Assembly (NCBI GenBank): GCA_021401465.1
Contig: JADDMT010000085.1
Coordinates: 1 to 64,000, forward strand
DNA from: Teratosphaeria epicoccoides
Taxonomy: Eukaryota > Ascomycota > Dothideomycetes > Mycosphaerellales > Teratosphaeriaceae
DNA length: 64,000 nucleotides
Direction of reading: 5' to 3'
This document shows positions 12,203 through 23,594 of this stretch, one piece after another. The translations under genes were made by a program, and so were the position numbers. The first letter of the stretch is position 1. The number at the start of each line of letters is the position of its first letter. Under the pieces are notes generated by a model, which was given only the letters and a program-made list of their open reading frames with translations, did no database searches and was not told where the DNA came from.

Positions 12203-13793
12203 TCTAAGCCTTACACTGTCGCCTACACTAACCTTCTCTAAGTAACACATGTTTAAACTACTAACCTTTACGCCTATTAACTTAAGAGATTAGTCTGAGA
12301 TGCCTACGCTACTTATTAAAGAGACCCTATTAGACAACGAGTAGCAAATTCTTGATAGTTAGCTATAGTAGTCTTTAAATAACGCCTTACGCATAGAGCT
12401 AGTCTCTAAGTTTAAGAGAATAGTACTTTAGCTACTAGCAGACATGTCTAGAGATGAAGAGAGTATTACTAAAAGTTAGTACTAGGCATTTACAGATAAG
12501 ATTCTTAAGAAGGGCTCGTAGTATATAACGACTAGGCATAAGACAGATATTACACCTAAAGAGCATTAAACTAAGCAAGCGATCAAAGCAGCTTAGCTAA
12601 GGTCATTTACTTACTACAATTAATTAACCAAGAAATTGATTACTAGCATAGGTCTACACCTAATAGTACTTACTTAGTATAACCTAAGACCTTGTTAGAA
12701 AGGTCTAATTCATGGCAGGAAGACGCTTAATCAGGACATTAAGTCTAAGGAGGATAAGTAGCCTAACCTAAAGAAGGTACTAGCGTATAGACAGTTACCT
12801 TGTAAGAAGTTAGCTATACTAACTAAGATACCTCTTATAAAGTCAAAGAATATAGTATCTACAAACACTTAACTATCATAATCGCTACTTACTAGTAAGA
12901 AGGAGCGCTTAGACACCTAAAAGCAGGCAGATATCCGCAAATGACATAAGAAGTCTATATGTAAAACTACTGACTTTATTATCTACAAGGTTAAGTTCCT
13001 AGAGAAAGAATTATCTAAAGACCCTTAGAAGAGCAAGAGTAACGTAACTAACGATCTAATTGTCAAGATAGCTATTAGGACCTTTCTTTACCTCATAGAG
13101 GTAGATAAGCTTAATTATGACACTAGAATGTAATATGTTAAACTTGTAGAGGTATATGACTTTACTAGGCTACTTAACTATAGCATAAAGATTGTTAAGA
13201 GTTTAAAGAGACTAGACTAGGTATAGTAGCACATAGTAGTATACATTAAGGATAATAAGGATACTAATTAGGGCTAAAGTATAAAGAAGTATACTACTAG
13301 CTCCTTACTAGTTAAGCCTACTGCTAAGAAGTAACGCATGAAGAATACTACTAGAGATAATGTAGAGGCTAAGAGTAAGAATAATGAGTTAGTTAATAAG
13401 ATGAAAGAGATTATAAATACTAGTTTTTAGCGTGTAGTAGAGGATGTAGTAAGAACTTTGAAGTGCTGAAGGGGCTCTTACTTAAAGTAAGCTTCAGAGG
13501 TTAATCTCTAAGGGGGTGTGTTGTTTAGTGAGATCCACTAGTCGCGATGCAAGGTGTCCGATACGAGACAAGGCTGTATCACTAGAACACCGTAGTAGCG
13601 TATGTTGTGACAGCAAGCCTCTGCAGAACATTATACATAGGAGTGATAGCGCTCACACGAAATACCATGCATTTGGAACACCACGAAACGGTGCTATATA
13701 TATATATTTAATACCTCACTGCAGATCCAAACCACCACACGCGGTTCCATACAGCATCGGTAAGGCCTCCACAAGTCAACATAATGAACAACA
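12203..13793 (+). mobile_element. Third LTR element with unrecognised ORF
   Basis: One frame runs from an ATG near 12249 to about 13467, roughly 400 codons, broken mainly by TAG/TAA codons of RIP type. The peptide is rich in Lys, Leu, Thr and Ser and shows no RT, integrase or zinc-knuckle motif that I recognise. It ends just before a purine tract (CTAAGGGGG) and an LTR, so it sits where the last ORF of an LTR element would be. It could be a gag-like or structural ORF of a non-autonomous element. The last 65 bp and the LTR reappear inverted at 63727-64000. Confidence 0.6.
13517..13793 (+). repeat. LTR of third element, left boundary of the gene island
   Basis: Begins after AAGGGGG with TGTGTTGTTTAG and ends ATGAACAACA; TGTTGTT at 13519 and AACAACA at 13787-13793 form a perfect 7-bp inverted repeat. 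The first 195 bp align with the reverse complement of 63727-63922. It contains an (AT)n stretch near 13695. No gene-like frame inside it was kept. Confidence 0.75.
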
Positions 13794-13858
13794 AGTCTAG
13801 CATGCGATGCTCACTATCGCGGCAGATCCATGTGCCATACATCCCATGCCCCTTCCAT

Positions 13859-15801
13859 TCACGATTTCGACCCACTAGGATTCAACCAGGAGAACGCCGA
13901 CGCCCCTCCTATGGGATTCGCTTTCGTCTTAGTCGTCGACACAGCCACGCCGGAAGAAGCATTCGACGGAGTTCGATTCTCCTTCTCCTTCTCTGCTGCA
14001 GACACAGTAGATGCAGAAGTAGAATCGTCACGCCTCTGACCTTCGTCAAAGAATCTGCTCCGTCCGTCCGCCGGACTGGAGCTGGAAGCAAATGACGCTG
14101 AAACCGTGCGGCTCGCGCTCTTCGGCTTCAGGACCTTGATGCCAGTGTCACGTCGCTGATATGTGCTTTCACGGTTTCTGCTCGCGTTTGCCCAATCCAG
14201 ACCACTCGTTGGCGGCGCAGTGGTGAATGCAGTCGAAGGGACAGCCCCGTCGCGCCGCCAACTGTTCCAAATAGCAGGACTGTTTACCGAGCGCGACGGT
14301 GTCGCAGTCTGCGAACCTGACTCTGCATGCTGCTCAGGTACTTCCGCGCCCGTATCGAGCATTGAAAGCGGCGGTCGTGATGCGCTCGACTGTCTGCTTG
14401 CCGGACGCAGATCGCTGTCAGAGCCGGGAGCGCCCGCGTTCGCTGCGTCTAGCGTACTGCCAGCTTCTGCTGCCAAAGCGCCAGGAGGTCGGTATTTACC
14501 AGGTGGGGGACTCGTCGCAGCCGAAGACAGTGGTGCGCCAGAGCTGCCTTGACCCAGACCATTCAAGAATAGCTGATCACGTGATCCCTGCTCCGTCGAC
14601 ACCGTTTGTTGTGATGCGCTGTGCGGATCGTCACTTGCCACGTACAAGGTGTTAAACGAAGATTCGCTTTCAGGTCTGACCAGCGGTATACTGAGCTTGC
14701 TTCTGTCGTCATCAAACAGCGTCATGCTATTCGAGGAGAACAGAATGTCTGCGTTGTGCGCCCGGAGCACATCGCTGCCCAGGAAGATCTGAATGGCTCT
14801 GCTCTCCGACTCAATAGTCGCGTTCTCCACCACCCGAAAGCGGACAGTGAGTGTAGGCAGTTGAGGTGCAGGACTACTCGAGCGCGAGGATGATGGATGT
14901 GGCACGGCTTCCGGGAAGAAGACGGGCAAGGTCACCATGCGGGCTCCATCGTCAGTTGAGATCTGGTGCTCAAAGCCGAGCTTCTGTATGAGCCGCAAAT
15001 CCAGAAAAGACTTGTACGAGCCTGTACAGACTGCCGCATAAAGCAGCGCATCGTGCTTGAAGTTGGTGTTCATCCAACATCGGATTATGGCTGGCACTGA
15101 GCCAAGCAACAGCAATCCGGGCGCAAGTCCGGGCGCCTCCAGCGGTGACCGGTTCGAGTCGCCCAGACCGAAGCCTGTGTCCAGGTTGAAGCTGTTGGCC
15201 CTGCCAGAAGCCGCCGACCGCATCGAATGGACTGAGCTCGCACGACCCTCAGACTTGTGCGACGATGTCCGCTCGCTCAGATGGAATCCTCCAAGCCCAC
15301 TACTAGTGCGTGACATGTAGTCCATCGAAGGTCTGGCTGAGTGAGTTGTTGCGAAGTGGTTCTGGTTTGCAGACTCATCAAAGCGGACGCTGTTCGCTCT
15401 CGAAGTTGCACCCATGCCTCTGCTGCGCGGCTCGTCTTCCGCATCGAGATGAAGGCTGCTCATCAGGTTGGCAGCGTCGTCGTCGAAGCTTTGAAACCGA
15501 TCGACTGGCAGCTGCTGGACAGGGCCTGTCCAAAGACATGTAAGCTGCGATGCTCGGGCATGATTTGTGGTCCCTACTCACCTTGCTGCGGCGTCCCACT
15601 CAGCACACTAGGAAATGGCGAGCTCTGACCCCATACGCTCTTCATGCGCGCATCGTCGTCCGCTCTCCTTTCAAGCCTGGCAATGCGCTCGGCGTGCTCC
15701 ACCTGGCTCTGGGCGATGCGGGTTAACTCCGACTGCAGGCGCCAGGTCTCGTTGTTGTTGGTGTTGCCGTACGGTGTGAAGGCCTGACTTTGCGGATCCA
15801 T
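13859..15801 (-). CDS. Conserved Pezizomycotina protein of unknown function
   Basis: Two exons, complement(join(13859..15525, 15582..15801)), give 628 residues. The 56-bp intron has GTGAGT and CAG|G and keeps frame. The N-terminus (MDPQSQAFTPYG) leads into a short helical segment (LERR), then a Ser-rich stretch (RANSVRFDES) and a folded middle part with PAIIRCWM, PTLTVRF and IQIFLGSDVLRAHNADILFS, followed by a Ser/Thr-rich disordered C-terminal third. From memory, similar fungal proteins are sometimes labelled as ubiquitin hydrolase 19-like, but I see no Cys/His box of a peptidase, so no enzyme activity is claimed. A (TTTC)n tract lies about 125 bp upstream of the start. Confidence 0.85.
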
Positions 15802-15925
15802 CCCACCTCGAATGCCCTACATCCGACAACGCGGCTCCGGCAAGATGCGAGAGCCGCTGTTGGCTTGAGTTGCTTGAGTTTCCACTGCCTCAGCTCCAAC
15901 TCTACAATTCCCTCCCCACTCCTCC

Positions 15926-15991
<66 letters not shown>

Positions 15992-16012
15992 TTCCTTCCT
16001 TCCCTCCCTGCA
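15926..16012 (+). repeat. (TTTC)n / (TTCC)n microsatellite
   Basis: About 16 TTTC units run into TTCC and CCTC units. It lies directly upstream of the minus-strand gene starting at 15801, so on that gene's coding strand it is a GAAA/GGAA purine tract in the promoter or leader. Confidence 0.95.
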
Positions 16013-16026
16013 ATACCTGCGGCACC

Positions 16027-18687
16027 TGGCCGCAGACCGACTCGCGTGCCTAAGCCACAGCTATGCCAAGATCCTTCAGATGTGCTCGGCTCTTACGTTG
16101 TGCAGTAGGTCTGACTTGATTCCGGGGGTCTGCAAATGGTCTTGCGGTGTCCGTTAGAGGGCAGGTGTGGGATTTAAGGCGCGGTAGATGGCAAAGATAT
16201 TGTCGATAGCTGTCGCTGGAGAGTACGAGGCTGGAGCACGGCCATGCCCTTGTCGAGAATCTCAAAGTATAGGCAGGATATCTGTTGCAACCCTCGACGG
16301 GAGGTCAATAGGCGTCGCAGTATTGGATTTTGCCTAGAAGGTCCAACCCTGTAAGACTCTTGATTGCGACACGCCTACTAGGCCGCGTTCTAGCAAATCA
16401 TGTGATATTCTTCGCTTAGCAAGAGAACTAGCATTGAGCACTTCTGATGCAGGACACGTCGAAGGGATACTCTTCCCCAAGGCCATGTTTCACTAGTCTT
16501 GCCATATTTGGCCACAACGTCGTCGATCATCCGGGTGGCGCTCGGCGCGCTGCACGTGTTTCGACCTGTGACAATCTCCGCACGTGCATACCTCAGGCTC
16601 CCATCCTTTCATGTTATCATTATCTTTCATCGGCATCAACATAAGCCATTGTTGTTCTTGAGCTCGTGTACACGTTGTTTGCATGCAGATCGTAGTGCTA
16701 GTCGTACTGTCGTCGGCAACCGCCCCAGGCCCAACCCCTTCTCGTTAGGCAGTGAATTGAGCTGTACTGGCATCACCATTGACTGTAAATAATGATGTCT
16801 GCGCCACGCCAATACTAGGAGTCGTCAAGCTCTATCTCATGACTCTGCGCAAACTGCCGTCGGAGCCTGAAGTGCATCCAATACAGTTTCCCACGCATAC
16901 TCCGCTGAAGCTTCGACATTTTACGCACATACAGCAAGCTGGTTGAGAACGAGAAATAATCCGGCTTGTGGAAAGCCTATGTTGCAGCACGAGCGAACTC
17001 CATGCCCTCCGACCGCCCGCGACTCGCAAGTAAATCGATGGGGAACCTTATGAGAATCAGACCAACCAGGCGTACCAGGGATCTCCATGTCACGCTACTT
17101 TTCTACAGGTCGCCGGCGCCGTGACGAACATCACAGGAGGTCCCCTGGGCACCTTAGGAGTTCTGTCTCTTTGTGGTGCCCCAGCGACCAAAAGCCGCCT
17201 CGATTTCAGGGCCTATTCGTGAGTTCATGTCATCTCACGATGAAGGCCCGAGGGCAAAATGTCCAAGTGAGGCGGCGGGGAGGAGACAGTGATTGAATTG
17301 CGTTTGTGTTGAGGAAGAAATAGGCAAAGTGTTTCGCTCTATGCTGACTTGTGAACAGAGTCCACGGCGCTAGCATGACTCGCGTGGACATTCGCACAAT
17401 GCGACCATTTCTTGGGACAACCCACGCGTGGAACGGCATTTGCATATGACCCACTCGCAACGCCACCGCCCATTTATTTCGGACGGAGCATAAGCTGCTG
17501 AGCCGGCGCCGCTTGAAGAGTCTCTGACTTCGGACCACCTACTCAGGCATGGATTCAACACTAACGTCGGTATGCTTTTGAACAGCAAGTCACGGATGTT
17601 GGTCAAGCAAGACCAGGGCTTCCTCGTGGCAGTGATATCATCGGTTGGCTGATCACGCATGAGGCACTTGACACCTGAAGTAGTTGATGCTTGAGGCAAT
17701 TGTCGCTTGACGAAGCTGACGCTTGATTCTGTAGAGGCCTGCGGTCAATGTCGAACGGCGGACGTCCGCGACCTGTCAGCTGCTGCTCCAGTACGTTGAC
17801 TGATGCAGTCACGGTTCATCGTTGGAGTCGACTGCCTCCTCTCCAGCCCCTGAGGTCTATCGGCCAGTCACTGGACCAGGCACTCAAAGATAGTGCTCCT
17901 AAATGTTGACATGGTCGTTATCATGACATAGCTTGGTGAAGCTACGGTTGCCAGGAGAAGTATGCGCCCACGTCATGACAGCAGCGAAGAGTACATGCCA
18001 TTCCTTCGTATAGAAATTGCATTGCCTTCCAACATCGATCCTCCGCTTGCCTTTCCCAACACATCAAATCACAATATCGCGCAACATGGACACCTACCTA
18101 CTGTCAGGTTTCTTTGGTCGAGGCTCGAATGCTGCTTTCAACCAGTATGCTTCAAGTCCTTGGAGTCCGCAGTCGACGACGACTTCGCAGTGAATGAGCA
18201 CTTGCCCCGACAGGTTTGTGCGTTATCCATCGATGCACACTTACTCACACGAGGCTAAAAGTCGTCATAGCTACCGAGAGAGAGGACATCTCGCCGTTTG
18301 CCTGATCGAGCTTTCGGGTAAGGTCTCCGAGGTGAATGGAATCACCCTCCAGCATTAGTCAATAATATGTGGAATGAACACTGGATCTATCGCTGAGGTT
18401 CTGCTCTGCGTGCTTGGAATCGACATGGGCCGGGGAGGCAGGTGCCCGATGGAACAGCTAGGCGTTTGGAACGATCCTTGTGGGTATCGCATCGTTGGTG
18501 CAGTGGCAATCCTGGGGCTCGATCCAGACATGCACAACAACGAGCGTCAATGGGGGCCGCGAAACTCCACACATGACCTTGTCTCAGATCGACATGAAAA
18601 GCAATGTAGCAAACATCTTGATCTTATTCTACAAAAGTCTCTCCATCCCGCCTTACATTTGCGTGATCACCACGCCTGCAATCCACG
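16027..18687. other. Gene-poor 2.6-kb stretch
   Basis: No convincing gene. Short open frames here lack family motifs and splice support. One weak candidate starts at ATG 18086 after a CT/AC-rich leader; it gives 35 codons, or about 60 more if a GTGAAT...AAAG intron is used. I do not call it. No transposon termini were recognised. Confidence 0.6.
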
Positions 18688-19641
18688 ATGAGCGCGTCAG
18701 GCTTCTCGCGCTCACACGCGAACGAAACCAAAACCGTCAAGCTCGGCAACCCCAATGGCATCAGGTACGAAAAACAAGAGCAGCCCGGCGATCGTCATTC
18801 TGCAGACAAGCCGGCTCCAAAGCGTCGATCCGCAAAGGTCGACCTCTACGACTCGAACAACACACTGATCCTGCCCAAAGCCGTCAGCGAGGATGCGCTC
18901 AAGCGTTTCAGCATGCACGCAAGACAGAACATCTCACTCGAGGACCCGAAAACCCCTACCTACACCTTGCCCGGCTTCTCATGCTGCCAGCCATACACCG
19001 AGGCCGTCAGATGGGTGATGGACTGGTGCCAGACGAACGAAAGCGTCGAAGAAGCTCCTTCTCCGACCGCCGACGACGTAGGTGGCGATCTCGTCTTCAA
19101 GATCGATGTCTACGCAACCATGAAGGCGATGGAATTCGTCCGCGAGAGGGGCCTGGAGGATAGTCTGCATGATCTTATCAAGGCGGAACCCATCTCGGCG
19201 CAAGCACTGATTGCGCTCTGGGATTTGCTGGGTAATAATGCGAGTCATCGCTTGATGCAGGATGCGCTGTTTTCTCTGAATCGCTTTTATCGGCAGGGGA
19301 AGATTGATGCGGAGGAGAATAGGAAGATGGAGAATTATATGACTTGGGAGGAGGAGCTGGAGCAAGCGTTTGCTGATAATCGGAATCATAGGCCGAGAAA
19401 GAATGCGCCGGTTGGTGATGGATCTGGTGATCATGGTGGTGATGCGACCGGTGGTGGCGGTGGAGGAGATGGCAGTGGCAGCGGCGATGCTGTTGGCGAT
19501 GGCGGGTGGAGAGATGGCGTGGCGGGACAAGACGGTGACTGGGCGCGAGGAGGCGAGCAGGCTGCCGGATTGGGAGGCGGGGTCCCGGGCGGATGCGGAT
19601 GGGGCAACGGTGACCACTCCGGTGGTGGGATGTCCTGGTGA
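18688..19641 (+). CDS. BTB/POZ-like family protein BL1 with Gly-rich tail
   Basis: Intact single-exon frame of 317 residues. After a basic N-terminus comes the family core: a beta segment (KVDLYDSNNTLILPK), the hallmark DALKRFSMHA helix at about residues 69-78, a second beta motif (TYTLPG), a helix AVRWVMDWCQTN, then the C-terminal helical half (KIDVYATMKAMEFVRERGLE) at about 131-150 and a further helix bundle. The last 75 residues are almost only Gly, Asp and Ser. The order and spacing resemble a very divergent BTB/POZ fold continuing into a BACK-like region, which suggests a protein-interaction role, but the fold is inferred. Four relatives lie at 20556, 24711, 26473 and 46623. This is the best preserved copy. 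Confidence 0.8.
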   Translation: MSASGFSRSHANETKTVKLGNPNGIRYEKQEQPGDRHSADKPAPKRRSAKVDLYDSNNTLILPKAVSEDALKRFSMHARQNISLEDPKTPTYTLPGFSCCQPYTEAVRWVMDWCQTNESVEEAPSPTADDVGGDLVFKIDVYATMKAMEFVRERGLEDSLHDLIKAEPISAQALIALWDLLGNNASHRLMQDALFSLNRFYRQGKIDAEENRKMENYMTWEEELEQAFADNRNHRPRKNAPVGDGSGDHGGDATGGGGGGDGSGSGDAVGDGGWRDGVAGQDGDWARGGEQAAGLGGGVPGGCGWGNGDHSGGGMSW

Positions 19642-20555
19642 GCAATGTGCAGATGGACGTTGTTGATTACTGTACCTTGCGGAAATGTTGTCATCCTGAG
19701 CGCTTTGGCGCCAAGTGCCATTACATTCAACGTTCGTCGTTGATGCTGAGCCTGGATGCGGACCCCTCCCACCAGTATGCGTTCGCTATCCACGTTGCGT
19801 CAGTGGATGCTTATTTGGATGCCGGACTACTTTCGCGCAGCTCTTGTACGCATTTGCATTCCCTGAGACCTATTGCTTGTGCCTATTTGATTGCAATTCG
19901 TGCATTCGAACCACCTTACATTTGAGGTATGCGGGCATGACGGCGGACCTGACTCATTCAGAAAACGCCCTGGGCCTCGAGGGACGTGATCGCTCTCATC
20001 TCCGTTTGCGAATCGGTTCTGCTTGTGCCGTCACGCAGAAACCACTCTGCAAGTGCCGCGTATGCTGCATTCCTAGACCAGGCATGCACCTTTTCGAGCA
20101 GGTCTTGGCAGCTTCCATTGTGTGTCAGTCCCGTGTAACAAAGCACGCACAATCTGCCTGCTTGCTACATGTCCTGACTTCCCATTGGTTAATTGTCCTG
20201 TCCACCAGATAAATAGCATACGGTCTTTGGGAGTTCATTCGTCAAGCTCGCTGACATGCGTCTTCTGTCAACATTCAGTTCAGGTATTTCCCGAGTCATG
20301 CTATTCACAAGCGTGCACATGGCCAGTTCTGGCCCAGTGTAACACCTGTCCTTGTACAGCGTCAGCTGCCTCGAGTATAACTTGAATTTTTAGCCCTTTC
20401 TTGAAAAATTTCCCCGACGTCGACATTTCCCACTTGTCATAGAAGCAAATGTCACCACTGGGCGATCACTTCTTGAGACAATCAACCACAACGTCCACTT
20501 TACGATCGCTGTTTCGACCACCTCCCAACATCCTCGAGACTCTCGATTGCCTGCC
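19642..20555. other. Intergenic between BL1 and BL2
   Basis: No supported gene. Frames seen here begin with non-ATG codons and have no motifs. It contains a 26-bp element at 20151-20176 that recurs upstream of BL3, followed by ATTGG (an inverted CCAAT). Confidence 0.6.
20151..20176 (+). promoter_or_regulatory. Shared upstream element, copy 1
   Basis: Core GCCTGCTTGCTACATG followed by TGAC and ATTGG. It ends 380 bp before the BL2 start codon. A matching copy on the minus strand ends 378 bp before the BL3 start codon. A third copy lies at 21151-21177. A promoter role is inferred from position only. Confidence 0.4.
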
Positions 20556-20918
20556 ATGGGTAACAATGTCTTCCGGAACCTCAGACATGCGACCAGCAGA
20601 CCATCGGCCCAGATCCTGAGGCATGCCAACACATTCACACCATCCACTAAGCGGACCAACAACGCTGCCTTTCCGTCGAAACAAGTCATCAAGGTTGCCA
20701 TCTGCACGCCGGGTGGGAGCGTAGTGAAGCAGGACGTCGACATCCGCGCCCTGAAGCGCTTCTCCCGCCATGCCTATGCGCATCTCCCTATCGAGTCTAA
20801 GACAGCCGACCCAAACAAGACTGTCATCTATCGCCTGCCAGGGAAAGTCGGTCTAGTCGGTGATCCTGCTTTGTTTGCTCTCGACGGAAAATCGGTGAAT
20901 GGCCGCGTTCATAGGTGA
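20556..20918 (+). CDS. BTB/POZ-like family protein BL2, short form
   Basis: 120 residues from the ATG at 20556, which has a good context (CTGCCATGG); the upstream extension would need a TTG. The core is clear: VIKVAICTPGG, then IRALKRFSRHAYAHL at about residues 70-84, then VIYRLPGKVGLVG. The frame stops soon afterwards, so the second helical half found in BL1, BL4 and BL5 is absent. An AATAAA-like signal follows at about 20926. It may be a real short protein or a copy truncated at its 3' end. It is closest to BL3, which shares LP..(I/V)GLV. Confidence 0.65.
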   Translation: MGNNVFRNLRHATSRPSAQILRHANTFTPSTKRTNNAAFPSKQVIKVAICTPGGSVVKQDVDIRALKRFSRHAYAHLPIESKTADPNKTVIYRLPGKVGLVGDPALFALDGKSVNGRVHR

Positions 20919-22091
20919 CCGCCGGCAATAAAGCAGATCGTCACTCATGCTCTCCCATTTTTCTACTTCGACACCTGTAACGAGCGCGCTTGGGCTCTGA
21001 AGAATGTATTCAGCCCAAAAGGGTTAAATCATGGGCAGGCCGACCGGGACAGACTGAGGAACAGTCCAAGTGGATACCTCGCCCATCAGAAGTTGTGACT
21101 CTGGTACGGGATCGACAAAGAGAAGAAGCCGCTTTGAAGAAGGTACTTACGATCTGCCTGCTTGCTGCATGTCTTGAGCTGTTGATCCGCGTTTGCTGCC
21201 ACCTGACGTAAGGACGGGTCGTCGGTTTTACCACCTGTGCATGTTTGCGAACAGCGTTCCCCATTGATCGAACGATTTGACATATGGTCCTCAACATTCA
21301 CTGATCCCTAGACTGAATGGCACCCACAAGCGGTTCTCTGAAAGCGCCTGCTTTGGGCTCTAGCCTGAGCTTGGTTGCTTGTGTGCTTGACTGCCGCATC
21401 GCTATTGGCGTTTGTGATTGCACCGGACTTTGAATCGGGACTGGCAGCTGGCCTGCTGAGGCAGAGCATGATTATTGGCGTTGGGACTGCAAGTGATGTC
21501 CAGATCAGCTGAGAATGAATGCTTGGTAGCACAGGTGGGCAGTCCTAAGCAAAACTATGACTTTCCTTCGTCCCTTTCTTAAGCGCGGATCCAGCTGGTG
21601 TGAGTCACTGCAATATGTGATGCATGGGTCGAGCCATTCGATTCCCACAAAATGGGACCAACTGCCACAGGAATACTAGGCGAGCTGAGTACCTGTCCAA
21701 TATGCAGTGGTTGCTAGCATTTCTACCAATCTTCGAAGAAATCATAACTTTGACATCTCAGACATCGTTCCGGAGCTGAAGACCTCTGTAGCATGGGCAG
21801 CATCCGAATATCTCTGATCACGCCGCGACGCAGTGAGTAGAAGGGGGCAAGGACTTTTCTGCCGTGAGGGAGTTGAAAACAAGAGCAGCCAAGACTTGCG
21901 GGAACACCCATTAAGGTTTGCTGACGGCCCGCCAATCAATCGGGTAGGCGCGTCACGCGTCGCAAACATCCGAAACCATGAACAAATGATCTATTGGGCT
22001 CAAGCACGCGGCGGCAGCATAGTAAGCGACAGGCGGTAGCGTGGATATCGATCTATAATAGTCCGCCACTCTTCTGTCGACTTGCAGCTTC
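20919..22091. other. Intergenic between BL2 and NUC1
   Basis: Nothing I can identify as a gene. It contains a copy of the short shared element (21151-21177). An ATG at 21557, 380 bp downstream of it, opens only about 40 codons with no family resemblance. Confidence 0.55.
21151..21177 (+). repeat. Shared short element, copy 3
   Basis: GATCTGCCTGCTTGCTGCATG matches copies at 20151-20176 and 25864-25885, here without the following ATTGG box. Confidence 0.45.
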
Positions 22092-23189
22092 ATGCCACCG
22101 CCAGCATCGACCACCATGAGCAAACTCACACTGGCAATCGTCGCTGGCGCATCGGCAGCTGTCGGTGCTGCAACCACCGCCGCAATCTACGGCCTCTCGG
22201 GCAATATGAAGCAGCCGAAGGACACCGCAGCCGTCACCACGACGACCACGACAGTCACCACCCCAGGGGGCTTTCCACCTTCTCGAGTGACTCCTGCACC
22301 ACCAGCGCCCGTCCCATTCCGCCGAGATGATCCCACCGTGCCCATCGTACCGCCCGTAGACCCCTCAGGCGTCTTCCAGTACGGTTTCCCTGGACCCATC
22401 AATGACCTACGATCAGCCTGTAGCTTGACGTCTGCCTTCGATCGAGCGAGGAGGAATCCACACTGGGTAGCCGAGCACATCACACCAGCATCCCTGCTCA
22501 TGCAGAATGGCGATCGAAGACATTCCTTGTTCACGGAGGATGAGAGCATACCCGAGAAATTCCGCGCAAAGCTGAAGGACTATGCCAGAAGTGGGTATGA
22601 TCGAGGGCATCAAGTCCCAGCTGCAGATGCGAAGTGGAGTCAGACAGCCATGGACTCGACGTTTGCGTTAAGCAATATGTGTCCGCAGGTTGGAGAGGGT
22701 TTCAACAGGGACTACTGGGCTCATTTCGAGGACTTCTGCAGACGCCTGACGTCTTTCTACCCGTCTGTACGCATCGTCACAGGACCCTTATATCTGCCCA
22801 AGCGAGACCCGGTAGACAACAAGTGGCGAGTCTCCTACGAAGTTATTGGTCACCCTCCCAACGTCGCAGTACCCACGCATTTCTATAAGGTCATCTTCGC
22901 CGAAGATGGCAAGACTGGTGGCAAGGTGTCGCTAGGAGCGTTCGTGCTTCCGAATGACCGTATCCCGAACGATAAGCCGTTACAGGACTTCGAGGTCCCG
23001 GTCGAGGCTATAGAAAGGGCCAGTGGACTGGAATTCGCTGGGTTATTGCCACCAGCGAGGAGGAAGAAGCTGTGTCAAGAGGTCAGCTGCAGCATCATTG
23101 TAAAGGAGTATGCTGAGCGGCAGAGGACAATGATGAGTCCGCCGCCGGTAAAGGGCACGCCACCGCCTACCGCCCTGACGCAGAGGTAA
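22092..23189 (+). CDS. NUC1: Mitochondrial DNA/RNA non-specific endonuclease (endonuclease G type)
   Basis: Single-exon frame of 365 residues. The DRGH motif of the DNA/RNA non-specific endonuclease family is at about residues 170-173, its His being the expected general base, and the metal-ligand Asn is expected within GFNRDYW at about 207. The N-terminus (LAIVAGASAAVGAATTAAIYG) is a hydrophobic segment as in fungal NUC1, which resides in the mitochondrial intermembrane space and degrades nucleic acids during cell death or mtDNA turnover. Start choice: ATG at 22092, or the ATG 8 codons later, which better resembles known N-termini. TIM13 converges on it from the right. Confidence 0.93.
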   Translation: MPPPASTTMSKLTLAIVAGASAAVGAATTAAIYGLSGNMKQPKDTAAVTTTTTTVTTPGGFPPSRVTPAPPAPVPFRRDDPTVPIVPPVDPSGVFQYGFPGPINDLRSACSLTSAFDRARRNPHWVAEHITPASLLMQNGDRRHSLFTEDESIPEKFRAKLKDYARSGYDRGHQVPAADAKWSQTAMDSTFALSNMCPQVGEGFNRDYWAHFEDFCRRLTSFYPSVRIVTGPLYLPKRDPVDNKWRVSYEVIGHPPNVAVPTHFYKVIFAEDGKTGGKVSLGAFVLPNDRIPNDKPLQDFEVPVEAIERASGLEFAGLLPPARRKKLCQEVSCSIIVKEYAERQRTMMSPPPVKGTPPPTALTQR

Positions 23190-23594
23190 CATGCTCGGAA
23201 GGCATGTCTGCGATGTTGGACAGCTTGACTCACGCGAGGCGTACGTGTAGCAAGAGCTTTTAGTGTGTCATTTGTTGACTGATTGTTGCGTTTAGCGGAG
23301 CATAAATATCCTCTGCTGTACTGCACAAAGCCGTCGTTCTTCGACTGTGCTGGTTGCCGGCCGCTTCCCAACCCTGCATCCGCCCTACCAGCTGCTGTAA
23401 TGCACAGTCTCTCGTGAACATGGAAATCGTGGGCCTCTCCCCACATCGTACACATAGCTCCCAACCGACGCATTATGCCGTGCCCTCCTGCACGCCGCTT
23501 TGTCGCGCTTGTCCTCAACGTGCCCCTGGGAGCCGACCACATGCGTTCCCGACCCCGTCCTGCATATCTCTCACAGTTTCCCTCATCGCATCTA

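Noticed and set aside
1000..13470. Alternative genetic code with TAG as sense codon (Gln)
   Set aside because: TAG replaces both Gln and Trp positions, other catalytic residues are altered by transitions too, and genes of the island end normally with TAG, TAA or TGA. RIP explains all of it.
15723..16157. Frames through the (TTTC)n tract
   Set aside because: Open only because the tetranucleotide repeat lacks stops; the peptides are repeats of Phe/Leu/Ser or Lys/Glu/Arg.
18086..18357. Small two-exon gene with a CT-rich leader
   Set aside because: Splice sites are weak, there is no family match, and the total length is about 60 codons; not enough to call.
18979..19793. Long minus-strand frames opposite BL1
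   Set aside because: Shadows of the codon bias and Gly/Asp-rich repeats of BL1; they lack ATG context and motifs.
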